NCBI GenBank assembly: GCA_030631125.1
Contig: DAOVLS010000115.1
Coordinates: 1 to 7,145, forward strand
Length of the DNA stretch: 7,145 nucleotides
Source: Planctomycetales bacterium
GTDB lineage: Bacteria > Planctomycetota > Phycisphaerae > SM23-33
Direction: 5' to 3'
The notes beneath the pieces are model-generated. The model was not told the DNA's origin. It saw nothing but the letters and a program-made list of their open reading frames with translations, and ran no database searches. Position numbers and translations under genes: made by a program. Of this stretch, positions 1 through 4,914 are shown piece after piece. Position 1 is the stretch's first letter. Every line of letters starts with the position of its first letter.

Positions 1-599
1 ACGGCGTGATCTGACCCGATAATCTCCTGCTCGAGACGGGCGATATTTCCCCGCTCGCCGGCAACGCCGGAAAGGACACGCCGATAGGCTCCCCGAAGGG
101 ACTTGTGCAGAGCGGCCTCGCCGATGTCGTGCAGCAGCCCGCAGGTATATGCCAACGACGGAGAAATCTTCCCGCCGGTACGGTCGGCCAGCAGTTCCGC
201 GGCACACGCCACCGCCACGCAGTGTGTGCGGAATTCGTCGTAATCAAGCCCACCGGCATCGGCCGGGGCGAATACCTCCATGCCGAGAACGGCTGAACGC
301 ACGCCATCGACGCCGAGGATTTCAACGGCTTCGACTATGGTGCGGGACGGGCGCTCCGGACGATTGTTGCAGGCCAGCGACAGCAGGCGCGCTGAAATGG
401 ACGGATCGCAACCGGTCGCCGTTGCGAGTTTCCGTAAATCGCCGTCCTCGACCGCGAGGGCCAGCACGTCGGCGACAACGATCGGTGAGGCGGGCAGAAA
501 TTTCAGCCGGCGAATCAACAGGTCGAGTTGCTGGACGGGAACCTTATCCCGCAACGATCCGGAACGCTCAGGCCAGGTTATATCGGAAGCATCGGACAC
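1..599 (-). CDS. HDOD-domain signalling protein (3' end cut by window edge)
   Basis: The reading frame is open for 199 codons plus two bases and runs off the left edge, so the C-terminus is missing. It starts at GTG 599; an in-frame TGA 12 bp upstream and a GGGG-containing stretch about 11 bases before the GTG support this start. Residues about 25-199 read as an HDOD domain, a catalytically diverged relative of HD phosphohydrolases used as a signalling or scaffold module. Visible features are a helical start with PASP at 37-40, EILGVDGVRSAVLG at 93-106, His126, GLLHDIG at 154-160 with the His157-Asp158 pair retained, and GSDHA at 195-199. Many HDOD domains have lost the HD pair, so its presence is notable, but enzymatic activity is not shown. 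The gene follows the response regulator by 16 bp and is probably translated from the same transcript, which suggests a shared signalling pathway. Whether another domain follows beyond the window is unknown. Confidence 0.9.
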   Translation of the reverse strand, partial: MSDASDITWPERSGSLRDKVPVQQLDLLIRRLKFLPASPIVVADVLALAVEDGDLRKLATATGCDPSISARLLSLACNNRPERPSRTIVEAVEILGVDGVRSAVLGMEVFAPADAGGLDYDEFRTHCVAVACAAELLADRTGGKISPSLAYTCGLLHDIGEAALHKSLRGAYRRVLSGVAGERGNIARLEQEIIGSDHA

Positions 600-615
600 C
601 GGTGATCAAGCCCCT

Positions 616-1203
616 CTACTTCGCCTTACCGCGAACGAGTTCAACGACGCGGTCTATGACCGTCTCGATGTTGAACGGTTTTTTGATGAAGTCATCGGCT
701 CCGGCTTCGAGAAGGGCATCGACTTCCGACTTGTTAACCACACCGGAGATAATCAGTATACGAATATGCCGGAGGTCTTCGTTCTGGCGGATTGTCCGGC
801 AGACAACGCCACCGTTGATGTCCGGAAGCAGATAATCGAGAACCACGATGTCAGGACGGAACCTGTTGGCTTCGACGCCCGCGTCGAAACCTGTACCGGC
901 TGTCCGCGTCTCGAACCGACCATCACGGGAAAGGGCATCCACAAACAGTTCCACAATGTCGGGGTCGTCATCGACCACCAGCACCTTGATCTTGTCGGAC
1001 TCCAACGCATCGAAGGGAATATCGTGCTCCCGCATGAACTTTTTCAGTTTGTCCCGCGGAATACGCCGGAACTTGCTGCCCGGAACGCGAAAGCCCTCCA
1101 ACTGACCGCTGTCGAAACAGCGGATAATCGTCTGCTGACTCAACCTGCAAATCTCAGCCACTTCGCCCGTTGTAAAAACGCTCTTATGCCGTAAATTGGA
1201 CAT
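616..1203 (-). CDS. Response regulator: excisionase-type helix-turn-helix fused to receiver domain
   Basis: The protein has 195 residues. ATG 1203 is chosen because a perfect AGGAGG lies 4 bases upstream (1208-1213); a frame-extending start at 1248 has no such site. Residues about 9-63 form a MerR/excisionase-like helix-turn-helix (FTTGEVAEICRLSQQTI, then GFRVPGSKFRRIPRDKL), expected to bind DNA or to adapt to other proteins. Residues about 71-192 are a CheY-like receiver with the acidic cluster Asp78-Asp80, the phospho-acceptor Asp123 (VVLDYLLPD), Ser153 (IISG) and Lys175 before Pro176 (KKPF). All receiver active-site residues are present, so phosphorylation by a histidine kinase is expected, but no kinase lies in the window. 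The order HTH then receiver is the reverse of the usual OmpR or NarL layout. The HDOD gene follows by 16 bp. Targets cannot be read from the sequence. Confidence 0.95.
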   Translation of the reverse strand: MSNLRHKSVFTTGEVAEICRLSQQTIIRCFDSGQLEGFRVPGSKFRRIPRDKLKKFMREHDIPFDALESDKIKVLVVDDDPDIVELFVDALSRDGRFETRTAGTGFDAGVEANRFRPDIVVLDYLLPDINGGVVCRTIRQNEDLRHIRILIISGVVNKSEVDALLEAGADDFIKKPFNIETVIDRVVELVRGKAK

Positions 1204-1207
1204 AATG

Positions 1208-1213
1208 CCTCCT
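1208..1213 (-). promoter_or_regulatory. Ribosome binding site of the response regulator
   Basis: The minus strand reads AGGAGG followed by four bases and ATG at 1203. This consensus site decides the start of the response regulator in favour of 1203 over the longer frame from 1248. Confidence 0.85.
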
Positions 1214-1253
1214 GATATATAAACTGAATCGTCTAAACGGAAAGTCAACTTAA

Positions 1254-1279
1254 TCTATACAGTCTGTGTATTTTAACAA
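1254..1279 (-). promoter_or_regulatory. Candidate promoter of the response regulator-HDOD operon
   Basis: The 110 bases upstream of the response regulator are strongly AT-rich compared with the rest of the window. On the minus strand TATAGA (1254-1259) could be a -10 box and TTGTTA (1274-1279) a -35 box, but the 14-base gap is shorter than the usual 16-18, so the exact boxes are doubtful. A run of seven T and six A (1302-1314) lies further upstream and could act as an UP-like or bent element. That a promoter lies in this AT-rich stretch is likely; the exact position is a guess. Confidence 0.3.
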
Positions 1280-1371
1280 ATATCACCTTTTTTGCACGAC
1301 ATTTTTTTAAAAAATATGGAGAATGATCCGGGTGAGCGTCCTCGGGGGCTGAATTGCGTTGCGCATTTTAC

Positions 1372-1396
1372 CCAAACGACCCAAACTGTCGTTTGG
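1372..1396. repeat. Perfect inverted repeat, 9-bp arms
   Basis: CCAAACGAC (1372-1380) and GTCGTTTGG (1388-1396) are exact reverse complements around the 7-base loop CCAAACT. The loop begins by repeating the left arm, so CCCAAAC occurs twice, 9 bases apart. There is no T-run behind it on either strand, so it is not a classic intrinsic terminator. It lies about 170 bp upstream of the response regulator and about 170 bp behind the glycosylase gene. It could be an operator or an RNA hairpin at the end of the glycosylase transcript; the sequence does not decide. Confidence 0.6.
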
Positions 1397-1424
1397 CGTA
1401 ACGGTGTGATGTAACATTAACAGA

Positions 1425-1498
1425 TAGGGAGTAGGTCGTAGGGAATAGGGAAAAACGGAAAGACAGGGATTAGGGACTTGGGGCTTGGGACTTGGAAA
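1425..1498. repeat. Degenerate G-rich heptanucleotide tandem repeats
   Basis: Two blocks of 7-base units follow each other on the plus strand. The first has four units near TAGGGAA (1425-1452, for example TAGGGAG, TAGGTCG, TAGGGAA, TAGGGAA). The second has about five units drifting from CAGGGAT and TAGGGAC to TTGGGAC (1464-1498). They are out of phase with each other by a few bases. The four G-runs at 1466-1468, 1473-1475, 1480-1483 and 1487-1489 fit the canonical G-quadruplex pattern, with loops of 3-4 bases. Short heptanucleotide repeats of this style are known from cyanobacteria (STRR sequences); the link here is by resemblance only. Confidence 0.7.
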
Positions 1499-1529
1499 AG
1501 AAAAACCAGTCAACCAGTCTGTTGGCGTG

Positions 1530-1543
1530 CTCGCTTCAGCGAG
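1530..1543 (-). terminator. Possible weak terminator hairpin behind the glycosylase gene
   Basis: CTCGCT and AGCGAG form a perfect 6-bp stem with a TC loop, 26 bp beyond the glycosylase stop. On the minus strand a T-rich run (TTTTTCTTTT, within 1496-1507) occurs only about 20 bases after the stem, too far for a classic intrinsic terminator. On the plus strand GGTTTTGTT follows after a few bases, but no plus-strand gene needs it. The hairpin is seen; its role is a weak inference. Confidence 0.3.
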
Positions 1544-1568
1544 GCATGGTTTTGTTCTATCCTCTGGT

Positions 1569-2357
1569 TCAGGATAATTCCCGCATGACTTCCTGAAGGT
1601 CCGACCAGACTTTCTGGCGATTGTCGCGGGTATATTGGCGAAGGACGAAGGCAGGGTGAAATGTCGGCATGACCTTTATGCCGACCAGGTCCGCATCCAG
1701 CATCGGCAGGGATTGCCACTGCCCGCGGAGGCGGGTGATGCCGACCGTCGTATTAAGCAGTGTGTGCGTGGCGGGGTTGCCGAGCGTAACGATGACCTTG
1801 GGCTGGATGATTCGCAGTTGTCGAATGAGGTAATCCCAACAGGCCTCGACCTCGTCGGCCATCGGTGCGCGGTTTCCCGGCGGGCGGCACTTGACAATAT
1901 TTCCGATGAATACGTCCTGGCGGGTCAGGCCCATCGCGGCGATCATCTTTGCCAGCAGTTCGCCTGCCCTGCCTACGAAGGGTCTGCCCTGCTTATCCTC
2001 TTCAGCGCCGGGGCCTTCGCCGATAAAGACCAGGTCGGCGTCCGGGTTGCCCTCGCCGAATACGGTCTTGTTACGCCCTTTGCACAGGCCGCACTTCGTA
2101 CAATTGCGGACCTCGCCGGCGTCAATGGCGTCCAACTCGGTAGCCTTGCGCTTGGCGTCGTCGGTAAGACCCGTAGGGTGGGCCAACTGGCCCGCCGAAG
2201 GCGTCCGCTGCAATTCCGCGGGCCTGTTGGCCCGCCCTACGGGTTCGGCTTCGGGAAGGTTAACGCCCGGCGCTAAACCGTCGCCGGCCAGGAGGCGGTC
2301 GCCCTCAACCAACTGCTTCGCCGCTCGTTGAAGTTTCTGAAATTCGTCGCTCATCAT
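1569..2357 (-). CDS. Uracil-DNA glycosylase, family 4 ([4Fe-4S] type)
   Basis: This enzyme removes uracil from DNA and starts base excision repair. Family 4 marks are clear in the 262-residue product: cluster cysteines Cys86 and Cys89 (CTKCGLC), then Cys157 and Cys173 fifteen residues apart; motif GEGPGAEED at 113-121 with PFVGRAG at 126-132; NIVKCRPPGNR around 153-162; and HPAF at 234-237. Adjacent ATGs at 2357 and 2354 are the likely start; neither has a clear ribosome binding site, and a longer frame from TTG 2414 lacks one too. Compared with minimal family members, which begin just before the first cysteine pair, this protein has about 80 extra N-terminal residues. Part of that extension (residues 39-63) is encoded by a palindromic repeat inserted in frame (2169-2244), probably an unstructured linker. 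The catalytic core looks intact. Confidence 0.95.
   Translation of the reverse strand: MMSDEFQKLQRAAKQLVEGDRLLAGDGLAPGVNLPEAEPVGRANRPAELQRTPSAGQLAHPTGLTDDAKRKATELDAIDAGEVRNCTKCGLCKGRNKTVFGEGNPDADLVFIGEGPGAEEDKQGRPFVGRAGELLAKMIAAMGLTRQDVFIGNIVKCRPPGNRAPMADEVEACWDYLIRQLRIIQPKVIVTLGNPATHTLLNTTVGITRLRGQWQSLPMLDADLVGIKVMPTFHPAFVLRQYTRDNRQKVWSDLQEVMRELS
2169..2244. repeat. Palindromic element inserted in frame in the uracil-DNA glycosylase gene
   Basis: Arms 2169-2187 and 2226-2244 are inverted copies matching at 18 of 19 positions (ACCCGTAGGGYGGGCCAAC), 38 bp apart. Each arm region also folds on itself: GGGCCAACTGGCCC at 2180-2193 and GGGCCTGTTGGCCC at 2220-2233. Read on the minus strand, the 76-bp element stays open in the gene's frame and encodes residues from PVGRANRPAEL to LAHPTG in the N-terminal extension, before the first cluster cysteine. 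A related copy lies at 3541-3575. Confidence 0.8.
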
Positions 2358-2371
2358 TTTGCCAATTATTG

Positions 2372-2400
2372 AGTATAGCCGCGAACAACGCGAACAAGAA
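2372..2400 (-). promoter_or_regulatory. Candidate promoter of the uracil-DNA glycosylase gene
   Basis: On the minus strand TATACT (2372-2377) resembles a -10 box and TTCTTG (2395-2400) sits 17 bases upstream as a poor -35 box. The -10 box is only 14 bases from ATG 2357, so a transcript from here would have almost no leader. That would agree with the lack of a ribosome binding site, but both points are inference from weak motifs. Confidence 0.25.
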
Positions 2401-2443
2401 ATTGAAATAAACAAAGAAGAAAAAGGTCGAGTACCGTGCCCGC

Positions 2444-2677
2444 CTACGGCATTGGTCCGTCCTGTTTATCTTCCCTCAGCCGGCGTCTCATTTCTTCCAT
2501 GTCGATGGTTTTTTCCTCGCGGCGTTCAGCCACAACCGCCAGATCATGCATATCCTGGCTTCTTTCCTGTTCTACGAAAGTTCGCATCGACTTGGCAATA
2601 GATGTTAGAGCATCTACGCCCTTCCAAATGAGCAGTGCCATGATAATCAGGACGATCAATCCTAATATTCCATCCAT
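2444..2677 (-). CDS. Small single-span membrane protein with charged helical tail, unknown function
   Basis: The product has 77 residues and no family I recognise. ATG 2677 is supported by AGGAG (2686-2690) seven bases upstream, which argues for a real gene. Residues 3-19 (ILGLIVLIIMALLIWKG, starting at position 4) form one strongly hydrophobic segment, and residues about 28-72 are rich in Glu, Arg and Lys with heptad-like hydrophobics, probably a helix or coiled coil outside the membrane. The layout (short N-terminal anchor, charged helix) recalls the size and build of PspB, but no specific motif supports that name. It lies between the racemase and the glycosylase, 120 bp after the former and 86 bp before the latter. 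Its stop codon falls within GCCGTAGGCGGGC, which resembles the repeat-element ends found elsewhere in the window, so its last residues may come from a repeat. Confidence 0.75.
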   Translation of the reverse strand: MDGILGLIVLIIMALLIWKGVDALTSIAKSMRTFVEQERSQDMHDLAVVAERREEKTIDMEEMRRRLREDKQDGPMP

Positions 2678-2712
2678 CGTTTATTCTCCTAAAAAACTTT
2701 TCGTGTAATCCC

Positions 2713-2742
2713 CGCCTTCGCCAGGCTACGGCGTGGCAGGCG
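2713..2742. repeat. Imperfect hairpin between racemase and small membrane protein genes
   Basis: CGCCT (2713-2717) pairs with AGGCG (2738-2742), and GCCA (2720-2723) with TGGC (2734-2737), with a two-base bulge and a 10-base loop. It lies 56 bp behind the racemase stop. On the minus strand a run of six T appears about 16 bases after the stem, so it may weakly terminate or stabilise the racemase transcript, but it lacks the adjacent U-run. It may equally be a dispersed palindromic repeat. Confidence 0.5.
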
Positions 2743-2756
2743 TGGACTTTTACGCT

Positions 2757-2778
2757 CCGAATTTTTCGAGTTTTCCGG
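2757..2778. repeat. Exact 22-bp copy of the phosphoglycerate mutase 3' end
   Basis: These 22 bases are identical to 3643-3664 inside the last codons of the mutase gene. On the minus strand this copy can be read in the mutase frame as GKLEKFGA followed by TAA, against GKLEKFGA and TGA in the true gene. Similarity fades quickly on both sides: an ATGGC is shared upstream with a 2-base length difference, and GCGTRAA downstream. It is a fragment without a start or a body, so not a gene. The two copies bracket the racemase gene as direct repeats 886 bp apart. Confidence 0.75.
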
Positions 2779-2797
2779 TATGCAGCCATGGTCCGTT

Positions 2798-3502
2798 CTA
2801 CGTTTCGCCTTTGGCTATTCGAACGGCTTCGCGTGCAAGGATAACTACCGGATTGATTACGGGGAAGTCAACATCATTCAGCACAAGGCCGGGTTCGGTG
2901 CATCCGGGCAGGATCGCTTGTGCGCCGCGGGCCATGAGTTTGCGACCTAAATCGACGATCGTTTCGGCGGCAGGACCGTCGAGGCGACCCATCTTTATCC
3001 CCGCAGGCCCGTAGATCGCATCCATCAATGCCTCCTGTTCAGCCGGCTCCGGCAACAGCACTTCAAGACCCAATTCGCCGAGCGCCTTTTCGTACAGACC
3101 GCTTTTGACGGTTCCCGTCGTCGCGACCAGTCCGATTTTCGCGCCCTTGCCGTATTGCTCGAAAATCCATTCCGCACAGCATTTGACCATGTTAAGTATC
3201 GGCACCGATGTTGACGCCTGCAACTCATCGTAGAAATAATGGGCTGTGTTGCACGGCATCAATATAAGGTCGGCCCCTGCCTGGGTCACCGTTTGGATAC
3301 ACTTGCAGATGGCCGGGGCGGGCGACGGGCCGTCTCCGACGATGCAGGCTGTCCGGTCGGGGATTTTCGGATTGAAATCGATTACGAGGTGGATATGGTC
3401 CTGCTCTGCCTCGACTGTCGTAGCACCGATGATTTTCTTCATCATATCCAGCGTACTGTCAACACCCATCCCCCCAACGATTCCGATTATCTTCTCATCC
3501 AC
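2798..3502 (-). CDS. Aspartate/glutamate racemase family protein
   Basis: The 234-residue product is a full-length member of the Asp/Glu racemase superfamily, cofactor-independent enzymes that use two cysteines as acid and base to invert an amino-acid alpha carbon. Both are present: Cys84 in MPCNTAH and Cys201 in PGCTE. Other family marks are the N-terminal GIVGGMG (7-13), IPDRTACIVGDG (47-58) and LVATTGTVKSGLY (125-137). The usual proline after GGMG is valine here. The motifs favour the aspartate racemase branch over glutamate racemase MurI, so a role in D-aspartate supply is possible, but the substrate cannot be read from sequence. ATG 3502 is the only plausible start; the AAGGA upstream is about 13 bases away, longer than usual. 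The gene follows the phosphoglycerate mutase by 133 bp of repeat-rich DNA and is bracketed by the 22-bp mutase-end repeats, a possible sign of insertion. Confidence 0.88.
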   Translation of the reverse strand: MDEKIIGIVGGMGVDSTLDMMKKIIGATTVEAEQDHIHLVIDFNPKIPDRTACIVGDGPSPAPAICKCIQTVTQAGADLILMPCNTAHYFYDELQASTSVPILNMVKCCAEWIFEQYGKGAKIGLVATTGTVKSGLYEKALGELGLEVLLPEPAEQEALMDAIYGPAGIKMGRLDGPAAETIVDLGRKLMARGAQAILPGCTEPGLVLNDVDFPVINPVVILAREAVRIAKGET

Positions 3503-3540
3503 TGATTTTTTTCCTTTTACCTATCCCTTGCATCTGCCCT

Positions 3541-3575
3541 ATGCGTTGCGCGGGCCAGTTGGCCCGCTCTACTTG
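3541..3575. repeat. Intergenic copy of the GGGCCAACTGGCCC palindromic element
   Basis: GCGGGCCA and TGGCCCGC form a perfect 8-bp inverted repeat around GT at 3550-3567. On the minus strand the stretch reads GTAGAGCGGGCCAAC then TGGCCCGCG, close to GTAGGGCGGGCCAAC then AGGCCCGCG of the element within the glycosylase gene. It lies between the mutase stop and the racemase start. A hairpin there could affect read-through or mRNA stability, but no U-run follows. Confidence 0.65.
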
Positions 3576-3603
3576 TCTGCTTTTTTATCCTTTTAAAATC
3601 CTT

Positions 3604-3630
3604 ATCCCCTGCATCCCCTGTATCCCTGTT
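3604..3630. repeat. Three 9-bp tandem repeats behind the phosphoglycerate mutase gene
   Basis: The plus strand has ATCCCCTGC, ATCCCCTGT and ATCCCTGTT in direct succession (CAGGGGAT type on the minus strand), beginning 6 bp beyond the mutase stop. A shorter related unit (AAGGAT) follows on the minus strand. The style resembles the G-rich heptamers at 1425-1498, though the period differs. No function is evident. Confidence 0.6.
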
Positions 3631-3635
3631 AAAAT

Positions 3636-4853
3636 TCACGCGCCGAATTTTTCGAGTTTTCCGGCGTGGGCCATTGCCAGGGGCAGGAGTTCCTTTCCGG
3701 TGATGGTTCCGATTTCGCCGCTCCGGCAGGCGATTTCGTCGAACCGCCCAGGCCCGCCGCCTCGGAGGTGCGGAGCCTTCATCAGTATTGGAACCGGATG
3801 CCAACTGTGGGCCTTCATCGACGGCGGCGTCGAGTGGTCGCCGGTGATTATCAGCACGTCCAGGTCTGCGGCCAGCAGCGTCGGCAGGGCGGCGTCCATC
3901 TCCTCGATCCGCATGATTTTCCCGGGTAGGTCGCCGTCCTCGCCGGTCTTGTCGGTGTACTTGAAATGGGCGAAGATGAAAGTGTGGTCGCCCATTGCCT
4001 TGGCCGCTTCGGCGCAGATGTCGGCAGCCGTCGTCGGCTGGGATACGACCGGGATTCCAACCAGGCGGGCAACGCCGCGATACATCGGATAGCCCGCAAC
4101 GGCAGCGGGGTTGAGTTTATACCGCTGGGGAAACGTCGGCCAATCAGGCCACTTGGCGAACCCGCGAGCGAGGATCATATTGGCCTGCGGCTCGTCAGCG
4201 AGGATTTTTCGGACCTGGCCAATTATTTCTTCGGCGATTTTTGCGGTTTTGGATTTATCGTGCGGAGGCCTCGCCGGAGACAGCGCAGGAACGCCTACAG
4301 CCTGCGGATCGGTATCACCGATGTCGTCGTCCAGACCTTCGCCACGAAGGACCATCAACGCCCGATGCTCAGCCACCGTCTCGAAGAGCACTTCGACACC
4401 GGCGGGCGGTTTGATTTCCCGACGAAGTATCTCCAGGACTCGCTTATTTACGTCGTCGCCGATTCGCCCCGCCCGGCGGTCGGTAACGTTACCGTCGGCG
4501 TCGATTGTGCAGAAGTTCAGCCGGGCTGCTACGTCGGTCTTTTCCAGGGGAAATTCGATTCCCAGCGCGCTGAGGACGCCGCGCCCCACCTGATATACCA
4601 GCGGGTCGTATCCGAACAGCGACAAATGCCCAGGCCCGCTGCCGGGGGTTACGCCCGTGGCGATTGGTACGTGCTGGCCGATGGCGCTTCGGGAGGCCAG
4701 GGCGTCCATATTCGGCGTTTTCGCCTGTTGCAGGGCAGTACCGGCCCCGTCGTTATCGCAACCGCCGATGCCGTCCATAACCAGCAGGACGATCCGCTCG
4801 TCGTTTTCGAGGGCCAGCGAGGAGATTACCTGTCCGTACACGTCTTCGTACAT
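3636..4853 (-). CDS. apgM: Cofactor-independent phosphoglycerate mutase, archaeal (ApgM) type
   Basis: The enzyme interconverts 3-phosphoglycerate and 2-phosphoglycerate in glycolysis and gluconeogenesis, in the cytoplasm, without 2,3-bisphosphoglycerate. The 405-residue product belongs to the alkaline-phosphatase superfamily. Visible marks are LLVMDGIGG at 23-31 with metal ligand Asp27, PGSGPGHLSLFGYDP at 70-84 with the likely catalytic Ser72, HFKYTDKTGEDGD at 296-308, TGDHSTP at 337-343, HSWHPVP at 349-355 and the conserved end GKLEKFGA. A Glu stands where many relatives have His in the GHDG motif; from memory GEDG is normal for this bacterial subgroup. ATG 4853 has AAGGT (4862-4866) eight bases upstream. 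A longer frame from 4934 would overlap the upstream gene, so 4853 is preferred. The upstream membrane-protein gene ends 61 bp before; no functional link is known. The 3' end is duplicated at 2757-2778. Confidence 0.95.
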   Translation of the reverse strand: MYEDVYGQVISSLALENDERIVLLVMDGIGGCDNDGAGTALQQAKTPNMDALASRSAIGQHVPIATGVTPGSGPGHLSLFGYDPLVYQVGRGVLSALGIEFPLEKTDVAARLNFCTIDADGNVTDRRAGRIGDDVNKRVLEILRREIKPPAGVEVLFETVAEHRALMVLRGEGLDDDIGDTDPQAVGVPALSPARPPHDKSKTAKIAEEIIGQVRKILADEPQANMILARGFAKWPDWPTFPQRYKLNPAAVAGYPMYRGVARLVGIPVVSQPTTAADICAEAAKAMGDHTFIFAHFKYTDKTGEDGDLPGKIMRIEEMDAALPTLLAADLDVLIITGDHSTPPSMKAHSWHPVPILMKAPHLRGGGPGRFDEIACRSGEIGTITGKELLPLAMAHAGKLEKFGA

Positions 4854-4914
4854 TGTCGGATACCTTTCAAAAAGACGCCCCAAGCCTATCGAATACCGGC
4901 GGGTCTGTCCAGTT

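Larger units (their letters stand above)
1204..1568. other. Long intergenic region between response regulator and uracil-DNA glycosylase
   Basis: No credible gene is present: the minus frame from 1513 to 1307 is proline-rich and made from heptanucleotide repeats, with no ribosome binding site. In the order of minus-strand transcription the stretch holds a short hairpin behind the glycosylase gene (1530-1543), direct repeats of ACCAGTC with a T-rich run (1496-1520), two blocks of G-rich heptamers (1425-1498), a 9-bp-stem hairpin (1372-1396), unremarkable sequence (1318-1370), and the AT-rich promoter region of the response regulator (1204-1317). Confidence 0.7.

Noticed and set aside
296..310. 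Glu in place of His in the phosphoglycerate mutase GHDG motif as a sign of inactivation (residues 296-308 of the product)
   Set aside because: From recall, GEDG is the normal form in this bacterial subgroup of ApgM-type enzymes, and all other catalytic motifs are intact.
280..1194. Plus-strand 304-codon open frame opposite the HDOD and response regulator genes
   Set aside because: It runs antisense through two genes with clear domain motifs; long antisense frames are expected in GC-rich coding DNA.
1425..1498. CRISPR-like array
   Set aside because: The units are 7 bases, contiguous and degenerate, with no spacers and no cas genes.
1307..1513. Minus-strand 68-codon open frame, proline-rich
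   Set aside because: It is built from heptanucleotide repeats and hairpin DNA, has no ribosome binding site and resembles no protein family.
2444..2677. Naming the small membrane protein PspB
   Set aside because: Only the size and general layout fit; there is no specific sequence motif and no phage-shock gene nearby.
2544..2789. Minus-strand 81-codon open frame overlapping the small membrane protein gene
   Set aside because: It overlaps in another frame a better-supported gene with a ribosome binding site, and its start lies in the mutase-end repeat and hairpin; the composition looks like a shadow frame.
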